From: Rhynochetos jubatus
Lineage: Eukaryota > Chordata > Aves > Eurypygiformes > Rhynochetidae
Direction of reading: 5' to 3'
Length of the DNA stretch: 64,000 nt
Assembly (NCBI GenBank): GCA_027574665.1
Contig: CM050668.1
Span: forward strand, 4,842,001 to 4,906,000
The position numbers and the translations under genes are program-made. Positions 25,101-35,965 of this stretch are shown here, one piece after another; within the stretch, counting starts at the first letter, position 1; each line of letters begins with the position of its first letter. The notes under the pieces are model-generated. The model saw only the letters and a list, made by a program, of their open reading frames with translations, searched no databases and was not told the origin of the DNA.

Positions 25101-28100
25101 TATGAGAGTGTATCTTTACGATGACCAGGAATTATTCTTAGTTCAGTATTATTATGAGAGACAACCTTCTCCTGAGAACACAGCTCGTCCATAGCAGCTA
25201 CAGGAAGATGCAGAGTTTTAAAGTCTACTGCTCTACAGGGTGCACTTCTTTCCGTGATTGTATTATATCAACATATCTTCATGTAGTTTTACCTCCAGCT
25301 TCTCACAAAGCCCCACTGCTCACATTCCGGTTTGCCCATGTGATTACTTGCAGCATGGATGTTCATGACCCTTCCTTTACCTGCCAAACCATCACCTTAT
25401 AAAAAATAAAGCCCAACTCTAAAGAGTTACTTTCCCTCCTTTTATGGGGCCTTGCTTTAAATGGTGATCCCCACAGTATGGAAGCAAACCAGAAGAAAAC
25501 ACGAAGAGCAAAGCAGAGCCTAGCCAGCTCACAGAAGACAGGAAGAGCATTAGCTATGTATTGTAATGGGGGAACTTAATGCAATAACAGCAATGCCGAA
25601 ATGTTTTCTGGTGAGCTGGTTGAAATCTCTAGATAAAAATTTCCTGATCAAAAGCAGCTTTTCAGAAATACTTGTTCCAAGTATGCAGTTTTTAGACAAA
25701 ACATGGTCTTGGTTTTCATTGGACCATTCCACTGCCTCATGTTTTTGTCATTGTTCTATCACCATCCTCCCAGAAAAGCTCCTGGTGTTATCTTACACAG
25801 AGTAGATAAAATGTAGCATTCTGATCAGTTCTTCTTTTTGCTGTACATCTTCAAATAATAGTCCTTGGAGAAAATAAAATACGGAGGTTCACAGGGTATG
25901 GAGAAGAGGTGGGAGGAGAGTGTTAAACATTCCCATTAACTGCAGGGAAAAGCTTAGTGGTTTCAGTTCATCTACCTGGGCCATATTCACAGTCCTTGCT
26001 TGGGTTTTTAGTCATCTCCTTCGCTGCTGAGCTTTACTGGTGGGAATCCCCATGAAAAGTAACGTTGAAAGCCACATGCACAAAAAGAAGCTATTTATCA
26101 CATTGGAAATTGCTTCGGAGATGTGAGTTAATAATTTAAAATGACAAACCAGTGCAAAATGTGATGGCCTCACAGACGTTCTACAATGTTCACTCAGAAA
26201 AAGAGCATAAACTCATTAAACAAATCATCTGCCTTTAATATGCTTCAGCTTTTATGCAGCACATTAGATTTACTTCCTCACAGGTAACTGGTCAAAGGAT
26301 CTACAATGCACGGTAACATCAGATCCTTTGGGAGCTGCAAGATGCTTACGTAGGTAACTTCAACATATTGTTTTGTTTTATTGGCATTTATAGAGAAAGT
26401 CGGCTGAGGGCTTCTTGGTATTTTTGTATCCAGTCTGTGGACAGTATTAGAAGGGCACAAGGAATATTTTCTATTGCTATTGTAGAACAGTCCACTAATT
26501 AAAGCCCTGGTTCAATAAGACATCTCTATTCAGGATAATACTTGAGCATGTAATACTATTCTTATTTAAAATACCACTTACACTTCACTTTAAACGTATG
26601 CACAAGTGTTTCCTGAATCTGCGCTAAAGTGGGTGAGATTATAATTTTCCTTTATTTTGGGGTGGGGGCTTGGGGGATTTTCAAATAAGTCTAGAGCTTG
26701 AAACAGGAGTGTGAGGGAGGGACAGAAAGAAGGAAAGAAAGAATAAAAGAAAGAATGAAGGAAAGAACAAACAAACACACAAGGAAAACGATAGACCAGC
26801 CAAAACCACAGAGATGATTCAGAAAACAACTGTGTGTTCTATTAAAGCAGATGGAGAATTGAATAGGATTACAAACAAAACCTGTGTTATTCATTAGCAA
26901 TGACAGCAGACTATAGAGAACAGTAGGATAGTGACCAACCTCTTTGAACTCCTGGATCTGGGTTTGTTCAAACATAGAGAATACATTGGAACCACCTTCT
27001 ATCTTCTTCTTTGCCTTTTTTGGAGCCTATTATACAAATAAGAACATCAAATGTATATTACTTTGTCTGTTAAATGCACATAGAAACAAAATCTGTCTTT
27101 AACAGAAGGTAAAATAAATATATAGAGTCAAGTAATAGAAGATTGTGTTGTTATGACAAGGTATTTAATTCAATCAACTCTATCTATCTATCTCTATAAA
27201 TGGGATAAAGAGTGCTTCTTTAGTAACGGGTGAATCTCTCACTGAGGCTTTATAGCAAGCAGCTCAGACAGACAAGGAGAGAAGGACAGCTTGCCACTGT
27301 GCTGCCTTAAGAAAGGTGAGGGATCCATAGTGTGACTCTGAATATCACAGCTGGTACACTGCTTGTTTCCCCACGGAACTGCCTGTTCCTTGGGTAGAGC
27401 CTCCTATGCCAGGCTCATCTGATACTGGAGACTAACCCTACTCTGCGCTGGCTTTTCAGAGGTCTCTACTATGGTAAATGTGATGTAAGCTTCTAATCTC
27501 ACTTGGAGACGTAAGATGAAATTCCCAACCTGCTGTTCTCAAGACATACAAGCACTTCAGGTAAGTGGCTACGGGTACTCCTTCTTCCCGGTTCTCATGC
27601 AGGGACAGGCAGCCAGACTCAAAATGAGGTCCTGCATGAAGGCTCAGTTCAGGAACTATAAAGGGAAATGATATCATTTCCTACTCACATAGAAATGATT
27701 AGAAATCTGCTCTGTCTGGGCCAACACAGACTGAACAGGTTCTTCCTATGTAGGAACAACTTCCTCGCTTGGAGGACAGTCTATGTTCTTGCACCAACCT
27801 ATGACATGACACTACATTGCCTTACTAGCCCATATAATTTTAATAATCAAGATAATAATCTGCAAAAAAAGGGTGGGCCTGCTCTTACCACTATTCTGTA
27901 GTCTGAAAACTGTGATGGGAAGATTGGGGAAAGAGCTACAGTGATATCTAAAAATCTAATGCTCACTAAAAGTCAGTCAGAACGAGACTTCAGTATATAT
28001 CTTTGAATAAGGTCCAAGCAGCTTGCCAAGGCAATACAGTTCTTGTTCTGCAGTAAAGAATAAAATCTGTGATTCCTAAGGATTACAGAAAAGTTTTAAC

Positions 28101-31100
28101 CACAGCATTATCCTTAGTCGGGGCAGGATAATGAGCTACTTCGCCTTTTGAGTTCCCTTCCAGACAGATTTTTTTCTTTCTCATTTTTACTTTTAAACTC
28201 CATCATCATAGTCCCACCTGGTTCTCATGTCATGGAAAATTAGTTTTACTTAATTTGGGCTATTCTGCATGAAACAGAAGGCAACTTCTACTGTCTCCTT
28301 TCATCAAAATAAAAAAGCCTGTGAAAGTTCAAAATTCAATACTGATTTCAAATATCCCGAGGAGCAGAGCAGCTCAAGGAAATATTCCCACTTGAGTCTG
28401 TTTGAAGTATACATTGTCTGATCAATTTAATTTGCCAGGCAGATTTCCACACTCAGCCACCCTTGTTTAAGATCCCAGGTTGAAAATTAGGGCTATGGTA
28501 GGCACTCACGCACATACCCACACTCCAGCCCTGTCAAGCTCCAATCAGCTAATAATGCAAAGCACTGAAATCTGGAAATAGGAATGGAAATTAACAGTAA
28601 AATGTATATGTAGTGAGGATAAAAATAAGGATAGAATGCCACCACAGGCATGGGAAAAAAGTGAATAAGTGGAATGTTTAATGAATGTAGAAATATTGAT
28701 TTTGGAATAAACAGATTCCCTCCTCCTCCTACACATGAAATAAGTGTTATTTTCAGCAGTAATGGGCAATCTTCCATGTAACGTGAGGTGCCTAGTGGAG
28801 GTTTTCAACACTTCCAGATCGAATGGAAATATTAAGAACAATCCTACGTATTTACATGTATTTGTTCCCCGAGGTAAAAAGAAAGCAGATGTTACCCAGT
28901 GGAATGTATTGCAAGCTGTCTAGGGGAACTGACCACAGGGCACAAGGCTGGCCTCAGTGTTTTGGATGGGGTAGTAGAACTGGTTCTCCTGTGCACGTGT
29001 AGCTCATCTTTATAAAGACAAAACATGATTTACCATTCTCCTGCTCTGCTGTGACCACACACATCATCCATATTCAGCATGATAAATATTCCCCATGCTA
29101 GAAAAGAATCTGCATCTTTTAAACTAGCACCACAATGAAGGACAGTGCGCTCCAGCTCCAGGTTTTATTAACTTTGCATGCCTACACTGGCAATAACTCC
29201 ATTATTCCTCGGTTTAGTGGGTTCTCTGTGCCATAAAGCTTTAAGCAAGGATTGTTGGTATAAGAAAGGATCAGATAAACCCAAAAACTGTGGCTCAGGA
29301 TCTATTAGAAATGGACCAGAAACACAAAAAAAACCACCCAAAAGGTTTGTTTACATTGGTGAAGTCCTATTCAAGGCAAAAAAGATTGAAGACTAATTAT
29401 CCAGAGAAGAATTACCATACTAGGAGAAATTCATTCTACCATGGTATTTGTTCCATGTTAGTCTCTGGTTTGTCACCTCCAGGGATGATAAAGGAGACCA
29501 GTGCCCGTGTCACTCAACCTAACTTTAGATTTTCTGCTGAAGCTCCGGGTGTGGATCTTATTTATGATTCACTTGTGGAATGGGGCTGAGACCACCACTA
29601 CATTTCACAGGGGCCAATGAACAGCTGTTGAATGGGAATGGCTTTCCATCACCACATTCAAGCTAAGTCTTTTGTCACTGAATGTACAGAGCATCTTAGA
29701 TTATCATCAGTCTTGGGTTTTGTGTACGCGTATTGGGAATGTAATTTATCTGCTCTGAAAGACTAGGAAATTCATAACCACAGAAAGAAACTGCACCTTG
29801 AGTTTGCATGACAGACACTATGAAAAGGAAGACTGAGAGACAAGTAGGTGGAGCAGGAACAAAATACAGTACATTGTCTTTCTGGTGGGTAAGTCAAACT
29901 AAAAGCCAGCTCTAAGAGAATAGAAATAGGTCTGTGCTGCTGTCTGACAACTCCAAACACTCCAGAATTTTTTAACTAATAGAATCAGGATTCTGACTCT
30001 GGAGAATCTCTGGAAGAATGGCATAGTGAGAAGAGCAATACAGAACTGAGCAAACACAGTTTCTAAACCATCAAGGATTTGGTAGGTGACCTACAGAGGA
30101 GCTAGTGGCTGACTGACACATCACTTCTGTCTGCCTTGATTTCCCCATTTGTAAACGCAAAGTGTGCCGAGCTGCACTTTGCAAAGATAGCTGCTCTATC
30201 TTTGCAACATGTGCTTAGAGACTGACATACAAAACGTGCCAGATGAGAAACTGAAGAGCTGAGGGTCCCCTGGGCTTGGATTCCGAAGCCTCAATAGCAC
30301 AGCAGTGGGAAGAATGTTACAACAACTGAACAAGCCTATTAATATTCCTGCCTGAGTATATTAATCATACCATTGTGAAGAAAACAACACTTCACTTTAG
30401 AAAAGAAACCACAGGCTTGTTGCATATCACTCATTTATCTTACCAGTGTTAGCACTCTTTTAATTAGCCTAGATTTCAAAGGGTCTTTTTTGGAGGGTGG
30501 GGTTTGGTTTAGAAGCTTTAAATGAAAAAATGGAGCCATACCAAAATCTGGTCCCAAGAAAACACTGTTGCACCAGTCATTTGCTTTGAGCTGAGGTTCT
30601 TCATATTTCTCCTCTCTGGCAGTGTCAGGGAGCCAGAGAGAACAAGGATAGTGCAGTGACACAGGCAGACAGAAACAATGAGTGTACACTTCCTTTGCTC
30701 TCTGGATATAAGAATAGGGGTTATTTTTATACGTTGCAGAGGGAGGTGTCTGTTCAAGTGAATCAGAGTGAAGACATCTCTGATTTCAGGGTGACCTAAG
30801 AGAAAAGGGGGTAGGGAATCACTTTATATCTCTACATGCAAAGGAGGAAGGAGCTGAAAACACTTGGTTCTTACTTCAGAATGTGAGGCATTGTTTACCT
30901 TGATAAGTTCATAAAAGGCTGGTGCAAGAGCAGGTTCATGACACCCGAGACAGAAAAGAAGTGGCGCTGGATTATTGCAGAACTTTATAACTCAACCACT
31001 TCAATGAATTTCTCAGACAACCCAGAAAAGTATGGTAAGACAGGCAAGTCGCTGCAAGACAAACAAAGGTTCAGCTCCATAACTGGCACTACTCTGCACC

Positions 31101-34100
31101 GACTGCTCAGGTGAACACATCTACCCGTCGGTCAGTTTGAAGTAACCGACCTCTACTCAGCGTTTTCTGCAGAGCAAGATTGTCTTCACAGGCAGGCAGG
31201 CATGCAGGCAAAATGGGCAGTACTGCCAGAAGGTACATTTGCAGTTTGCCTTGGTCCTCCATCCCTTAAATCACCCAGAAAATACTCTAAATAACTAAAG
31301 ATGACACAGTTTGATATTCCTGACAGCTAAAGTTAAAACACAAGCAGAAACACTTCCCCACTCAGCAATGTATTGTGCCTTCTTTTAATTTTTTTATTGA
31401 AGCAAACACCAGTGGATAAGCAGGTCTCCTGGGAGGGAGTCCTTCAGAGAAAAACAGTGGTGTACACTATTAAGAGCCTGATTCTGGTGTCTCGAGCCCT
31501 TATGTGTTCATTCAGCCCAGGGCAAAGTAGACATAAGATACTACCAGCTTAAAATTGCACTGTTTCACATTTTGTACTTCCTTCCTCTGCAACTACATCG
31601 GTGACTACCGAAAAGACAGAATCATCCATCATCTCGCTCAGATTCTGTCCCCTACTGTGATCCACAGTATGATGTTAACTCTGAGTTACTGTGACTTTTT
31701 CATCCATCACACTCTCTCCTTGTTTTTCATCCACTCTGGGATCTCAGTGCTGACATTTCCTGACTTTGAATTTTCATTGTCATCAAATCCAGCTTCTGAA
31801 TCAGAAGTTGCATCTCAGGCCCATCCAAGGGATTTTTGCAGCACTGCACAGGAATTCTGTTGATTATCATCTCACAAGTTTTCTTTGCTGAGATAATTTA
31901 CACTGCATCTGCACCAGCTACGAACGAGCCATCCTTTTTTAGTGTGGTTTAAGTCCTTTTCATGGCAGGTGAGCAGCAGAAGGCCAACCCAAGTGCATGC
32001 CTTTGAGGGAACAGTCTAGAGGAGTAAGCAACATAAACTGCTCTAAGGGCACAATTTGCATTTCAAACAGGCAACAGCCTCAGATCATTCAAATAAAAAC
32101 CCACGTTATCAGAACTGAGAAACAGAAGATCTTTTTATTACCTACTTTGCACTCACAAACAGATCCCTCCCTTCTCATCCTCACTCCATTTTATACGTAG
32201 TCCCAGCCTCCCACAAACCCACACAGACACACACACCTTTGATCCCTGCTAGATACAAAAATCTGTTGGACCGCATCCTCCTTGCTTCACACTCCCGTAC
32301 ACTAGCAAAGCATTCTCCTTTGCCCCACATAAAATCCCTTCCCAAGCACAGTCTCCTTTTTTCTCTTGCACAGAGGTACAGAGAGAATGCATTATCTCCC
32401 CAAACTTATCTCGGAACAGCAGATAACACCCTCTCCAACCGCAGACTGCTCAACCTCTGTGACCCAAAATTCACCAGCTGCTTTCCCCACCCAACAGATT
32501 TTCTTTTCTGGCATATACCTGTCCTTCTCCTTCATGTAAACAGATGAACAGTCCCTCTCTACATAGGCGGTCTCATACACAGCTCACAGGCACGCACATA
32601 CATACACACACACGCACGTGCAGATGCAAACACCAACACTGCAGCGGTTAAACAGCTGGCCATGTTGCCAGCTGGTGAAATCAGCGTTGCTCCGCTGAGG
32701 TCAGTACATGTGTCAGTATAGGTGGCACATTCCAGACAGTTAAGCAGGCTGCACAACACATTTGATCAGAATGCAATCTATTTTTGGGTATCCCTTCAGC
32801 ATGCAGAATTCGCTACAAGGTGTCACTCGAACTGAATAAACACAGGAATGTCTTGGGAATGAACAAAAGGCTTCCCTCTCCTTCCTTCTGCCTCGCTTCT
32901 TCCCTTCCTTCTCTCCATCAGCACAGAGCATGCGGGGAGACATCACAGACCCAACCTCACTGAAATTCCCTGGAATTAACGGAGAGCCGTAGACAGTTCT
33001 CAGAACTCCATTCCACAGCACTTGTGTGGTCTGCTCTTGTTAGAAAAATTATCTCCCTGAACCCTGCCTCTCTCGCTCTCATCAGCCCTGTATGTCAGAG
33101 CCTAGTAGCACTGGCTGACTTGTAATTATTTTTTACTATGCTGCTTTGTCTGCACTAATCCTTTGAAAGTAGCTTTACTGCACATCTGAAATATTATGAT
33201 GCTGTAAAACCTCTGTAATATTTATAAATCCCTTAAGACATCATAAAGAGAGAAAAAAACCTCCCCACAGAGTTCATCTAGCATAATTACATATACATTT
33301 CCCTCTGATTAATAAAAAATGATCACTTCCTTATGTAAAGATATTCTTCAGCTTTCTTTCATTAAGGCTATTTTTTTCTTTCCATTTTAAATCTGTTTCA
33401 TGTGTCCCTGTATGGTAAGGTACCTCGGAACATATTTTCCCAAAACAAAAGGCACAATGAAAAGAACCACCACAGCGAATAGTCACTTGAACTGGGAGTG
33501 AGGAGACAGAAGAGCCTCTCCCTACATTTTCACATCTCCTAACAAGCAATTTCAGCACCGAACATCCTGAAACACCTTCAAACATCAAGCGGTGTGGTGT
33601 GTCACTGGAGGGACACTGTGGTGTGTCATAGGAGGGAAGAAAACTGGTAAATAAAATCTTTTAAAAGAGGGGGAAAAGAAAATGTAAGACCCAGCACTTG
33701 CCCCACACCCCACAAAAAGGCTGGCATAGACTTTAGTGAGGCTGATTAAAGGGAAACCTGTAAATCCACAACTGAAGCGGCATAATCATCACAAGGCACT
33801 GCTCACTTCTAAAACAGTAGTGAAGAACATGATCAGTGGCTTGCGTGCTCAGTGTGAAACCACTGACACTGGGCTTGCACTAACTGAAACTGGACGCTAG
33901 TTTTGTGCGTGGAATTTAGGTATTACTTTGAATGCGGTTTTATCTGGCTCAGAACAGCACTTGGATCACATTCATCACCTGCTTAAATGGGATGAGGTTT
34001 GAACTAAGTTTTGAGAAAGCTTTTCATATACAACTCCCTCTCCAGTGTTCTCCAGAATCAAATATTCCACAGCCCCAGGGAGCCACTGGGCAGCATTACT

Positions 34101-34756
34101 TTAAGACAGCCTGAAAAGGACCCGCAAAAAGGAGAAAAATAAGGAAAGTCACCAGCTTTTTTTGTTGGTGGTTTTTTTTTTTTAAGTTTTGTTGTAGTCA
34201 TTCCTCTAAATTTGCAGAAGACGAAGATTGAGTGCAATCTGCCCGCTGCTCCTTAGGCAGGAGTTCTTTGCTCCTTGGAATCACATCAAGTGCACTTTTG
34301 GTGCGGCGGTGGCTGTGGGAGTCCCAGAGCTAAAAGCCAACAGTGAGCAGCGCAAAGACAAGCCACAGACATTTCTGCAGTACTTCTCCCCACAGTCTCA
34401 AGAGCAGCACAGTTACAATTACAGAGATATCCCTTTCCCTCACTCCTCATCACACCATAGCTGACCTTAGCACTAATTAACACCAGCCACGCCAGTCATT
34501 GCTGCCCTGATGTATTAGTCTTGGAATGATGCACGAGCATCTACGTTCCCCGCCTTACTCGTTCATTACACACACACAGAAAAGTCCTTGGAAGTTCACA
34601 GCTCGCTATATGGGATATATCTTCACTCTGGATGCGATACTAAGTATGAGATTTCATGGGGTCCTGTGTGGTCATTACTGCTCAGTTTGAATTTTTAGAG
34701 TCAGAAAGAAATAGAGAGATAAACAGACAGACATGGGAAAGAATAAAACCTACCAT
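13086..34756 (-). CDS. MYL10: Myosin regulatory light chain 10, complete seven-exon gene (165 aa)
   Basis: The spliced coding sequence joins 34756-34754, 27026-26940, 24175-24100, 22637-22533, 19027-18949, 13993-13945 and 13184-13086 (498 nt, 165 residues plus stop). The protein is a regulatory light chain that wraps the IQ neck of a myosin heavy chain. Visible features: a basic N-terminus (KKAKKK, residues 4-9); a serine at 14 in GGSNVFSMF, at the family's kinase phosphorylation position; an intact divalent-cation EF-hand loop at 36-47 ([12 protein letters not shown]); degenerate later EF-hands, as in the whole family (loop 3 at 106-117 ends in Y); and a C-terminus ending in [31 protein letters not shown] and [12 protein letters not shown] match my recollection of MYL10 better than MYL2 or MYLPF. 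Length and exon sizes are the family norm. There are no frameshifts or in-frame stops. The paralogue assignment is from memory, not alignment. Confidence 0.93.
13185..13944 (-). other. MYL10 intron 6 (760 bp)
   Basis: A GT-AG intron between exons 6 and 7. I see no repeat, RNA gene or other coding segment in it. Confidence 0.85.
13945..13993 (-). CDS. MYL10: MYL10 exon 6 (residues 117-133)
   Basis: The acceptor is GAACAG|CATCAA and the donor GAAGAG|GTAAGG; the exon is 49 nt. It encodes [16 protein letters not shown]. The phrase LMTQADRFS is close to my recollection of human MYL10, whereas MYL2 has LTTQAERFS and MYLPF LTTQCDRFS. Confidence 0.94.
15109..15122 (+). repeat. Poly(A) run
   Basis: Fourteen consecutive As with no recognisable retroelement body before them, so it is treated as a simple repeat. 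Confidence 0.85.
16640..16720. repeat. Ancient amniote repeat remnant
   Basis: 'ggtttacaccagctgagaat', followed by 'ctgacc', matches a phrase (tttacaccagctgaggatct, then ggccc) that recurs in turtle, crocodile and bird genomes. I cannot name the family. Confidence 0.4.
18000..18007 (+). promoter_or_regulatory. Exact octamer motif ATGCAAAT
   Basis: A perfect POU/Oct octamer lies inside MYL10 intron 5. A single 8-mer is expected by chance about twice per 64 kb counting both strands, so function is only a possibility. Confidence 0.3.
18891..18923 (+). repeat. GTT/ATT microsatellite
   Basis: Tandem GTT units grade into ATT units within intron 5, about 25 bp from the exon 5 donor on the intron side. 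Confidence 0.9.
18949..19027 (-). CDS. MYL10: MYL10 exon 5 (residues 91-117)
   Basis: The acceptor is TTTTAG|GCACGG and the donor GACTA|GTAAGT; the exon is 79 nt. It encodes [20 protein letters not shown] and then HIKADY. The TDPEET start, where MYL2 and MYLPF have ADPE, supports assignment to MYL10. The third EF-hand loop lacks an acidic residue at position 12, as expected for a non-binding site. Confidence 0.94.
19028..22532 (-). other. MYL10 intron 4 (about 3.5 kb)
   Basis: It contains a degraded MIR-like remnant (about 19665-19830). A near-palindrome TTGGCTAAGGCCAA lies near 21680, resembling an NF1 site with a 4-nt instead of 5-nt spacer. No exon-like sequence was found beyond the MYL10 junctions. 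Confidence 0.8.
19665..19830 (+). repeat. MIR-like remnant with conserved tail
   Basis: 'tatgactttaatttcccggc', then 'cagtaaaatgacagtaac', then 'ctatttagactgg' and 'gggtcagagacgag' follow the MIR core and the widespread 'tttagactgtaagctctttg' tail. Diverged, from memory. Confidence 0.4.
22533..22637 (-). CDS. MYL10: MYL10 exon 4 (residues 56-91)
   Basis: The acceptor is CTGCAG|GTCGTC and the donor GAAAG|GTAAGT; the exon is 105 nt. It encodes [19 protein letters not shown], then [17 protein letters not shown]. This is the degenerate second EF-hand and the linker, one of the best-conserved blocks of the regulatory light-chain family. Confidence 0.95.
22638..24099 (-). other. MYL10 intron 3 (about 1.5 kb)
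   Basis: A GT-AG intron with a T-rich run near 22915-22940. I see nothing else in it. Confidence 0.8.
24100..24175 (-). CDS. MYL10: MYL10 exon 3 (EF-hand 1 loop, residues 31-56)
   Basis: The acceptor is CAACAG|GCTTTT and the donor CTAG|GTAAAC; the exon is 76 nt. It encodes [19 protein letters not shown] and then DTFAAL. The loop has D, N, D, D and D at positions 1, 3, 5, 9 and 12, so this is the functional Ca/Mg site of the protein. The last base is the first base of Gly56. Confidence 0.95.
24176..26939 (-). other. MYL10 intron 2 (about 2.8 kb)
   Basis: Its minus-strand donor is the unusual GTTGGT. It holds an impure GAAA/GGAA microsatellite at 26721-26770, about 170 bp inside the donor. 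No repeat element was recognised with confidence. Confidence 0.8.
26721..26770 (+). repeat. GAAA/GGAA-rich microsatellite
   Basis: Impure (GAAA)n/(GGAA)n units, purine-only over about 50 bp. On the MYL10 sense strand this is a polypyrimidine tract downstream of the exon 2 donor. Confidence 0.85.
26940..27026 (-). CDS. MYL10: MYL10 exon 2 (residues 2-30)
   Basis: The acceptor is ATAG|GCTCCA and the exon is 87 nt long. It encodes the basic N-terminal extension, the phospho-acceptor segment GGSNVFSMF and the start of EF-hand 1 ([10 protein letters not shown]). The donor is GAG|GTTGGT, which is GT but has T at +3, so it is weaker than the other donors of this gene. The family exon length and the in-phase exon 3 (AFTIMDQ) fix this boundary. 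Confidence 0.92.
27179..27195 (+). repeat. Short CTAT microsatellite
   Basis: About four CTAT units in intron 1. Confidence 0.8.
30005..30165 (+). repeat. MIR-like SINE remnant
   Basis: 'atagtgagaagagcaatac', then 'aggtgacctacagaggagc', then 'tgatttccccatttgtaaac' has the order and spacing of MIR (tagtggttaagagc ... tgaccttgggcaagt ... cagtttcctcatctgtaaa). It lies in intron 1, antisense to MYL10. Confidence 0.5.
30179..30207. repeat. Perfect 12-bp inverted repeat
   Basis: TTGCAAAGATAG, loop CTGCT, CTATCTTTGCAA. All 12 pairs match. It sits at the downstream edge of the MIR-like remnant in intron 1. The GATA-type core (AGATAG) is present in both arms. Confidence 0.95.
32583..32622 (+). repeat. 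CA-rich low-complexity run
   Basis: Alternating CA units interrupted by G and T, inside intron 1. Confidence 0.8.
33593..33640 (+). repeat. Two-copy 24-bp tandem duplication
   Basis: Units start at 33593 and 33617, both beginning TGTGGTGTGTCA. They differ at a few positions. Confidence 0.85.
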
Positions 34757-34802
34757 AGTGCTGCTGCTCCTTCCACCCCTTCTCTGCCAACTAGTCAGCC
34801 AG
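34754..34802 (-). CDS. MYL10: MYL10 exon 1: 5' UTR and start codon only
   Basis: Read on the minus strand, the exon ends ...CAGCACTATG followed by the donor GTAGGT (34753-34748). The only coding bases are the ATG at 34756-34754. The upstream limit near 34800 is inferred from a TATA box about 25-30 bp further upstream, which gives a 5' UTR of roughly 45 nt. An ATG-only first coding exon is typical of sarcomeric regulatory light-chain genes, and exon 2 opens in phase with GCT (Ala2). Confidence 0.82.
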
Positions 34803-34940
34803 CAAACACAATGCCGATTGTCTCTTTATATAGTCTCACCAAGGAATAAAAATATGCCTGCTCCAAGTTTAGACAATAGATGTAAGGTCGGAAAAGTGCA
34901 GTAATTGGATCCCAATACCACTCCAAGCATCTGTTCCATG
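34803..34940 (-). promoter_or_regulatory. MYL10 core and proximal promoter
   Basis: A strong TATA box (CTATATAAAG on the minus strand) lies at 34833-34824, about 70 bp upstream of the ATG. Further upstream are an AT-rich MEF2-like box (ATAAAAATAT on the plus strand, 34846-34855, 8 of 10 to YTAWWWWTAR) and an E-box CAGATG (34933-34928). This arrangement fits muscle light-chain promoters. The TATA call is visible in the sequence; the factor assignments are inference. Confidence 0.7.
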
Positions 34941-35869
34941 CGCAGTCCTTGCTTTCACAGCAATAATGCAGTAGATAAGTAGAGTAGGCAGTTGGGATAC
35001 AATTGTACAGCACTCACAATAAGCTAGAGCTGAAGGGGCTTTCCCATGTACTTCTAAAGAATGAACACGGGGCAGGCACTAAAAAGATTTTAAGTGGACA
35101 TGGCGTTCTGAAAAAGCAGAAAGAGAAACACACTTCTTGAGAAAATGCAGAGGAAACTAGCAATAAATCTGGGCCACTGAGATGCCTGGTAGCTCCAGAG
35201 TGTGGTGCATGCATTCAGAGCTCCGGAAAACGATAGAGGTTCTGCACAGGTGCGTGTGTAGCTGGGAGGTATGCTGGAAAAGCACTGCTCTGCACATGGC
35301 AATAAAGTGACTCAGATCAGGTCTGTTTTCCCTGAATCCAACATGCATGCCTGAAGCCCAGGAACCAGATCTCATGTCACTGCAAATTGATGGAGAGTCA
35401 TGGACTTCAAAGCATGAAAAAAGAGGTGGGTGGTAATGAAAATGGTTGAGAGCAGGAGAAACAGAAGGCAGCATAGGAACCACAAGCACTGTGTCTCCTG
35501 GACGGTGGCCATGGACATTAATCGGTACACATCCCAACCGATTCATCAATCAGTTTGTCATTATCACAGTGGCCCAAAACGTTAGCGAGTACAAAATGAC
35601 ACAATTCCACAGACATGAAATCATATTTCCTAAAGGTCTAATCTGTGACCGTACGGGAACACTGGTGCACTAAAAACAGCAGCAACAATAGGTCTTTCAG
35701 GAACATACACTAGCATCGAAATACTTGTCTGCATCAGACACACTAACCTTGAGTCACGCAAGTGCTTAACCAACCATCTGAACTTTGAGACGGACCTATG
35801 TTTAAGGATCTAGTTGAACAAGGACCTTGCTCCTTCTCCAGACCCAGCCCTTTGCAGTGCTGTCATCTC

Positions 35870-35965
35870 TAATCTTAGATTTCACTGCATGCTCTTCAGG
35901 GCAAGCACTGTTTTAGCTGTTCTGAAGTACCTCGAACACCTACAGGGATAATTAAGTAATAAATA
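35870..35965 (+). repeat. Tail of an ancient SINE/LINE element
   Basis: 'gctcttcagggcaagcactg', then 'acctcgaacacc' and a terminal 'aataaataagc' follow the well-known tail 'ctcttcggggcagggactgt ... gtgcctagcac ... aataa'. From memory, diverged. Confidence 0.4.

Larger units (their letters stand above)
27027..34753 (-). other. MYL10 intron 1 (about 7.7 kb)
   Basis: This is the largest intron, directly after the start codon. It contains a CTAT microsatellite (27179-27195), a MIR-like remnant (about 30005-30165), a perfect 12-bp hairpin (30179-30207), a CA-rich run (about 32583-32622) and a two-copy 24-bp tandem duplication (33593-33640). Large first introns often hold enhancers, but no specific one is identified. 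Confidence 0.8.
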
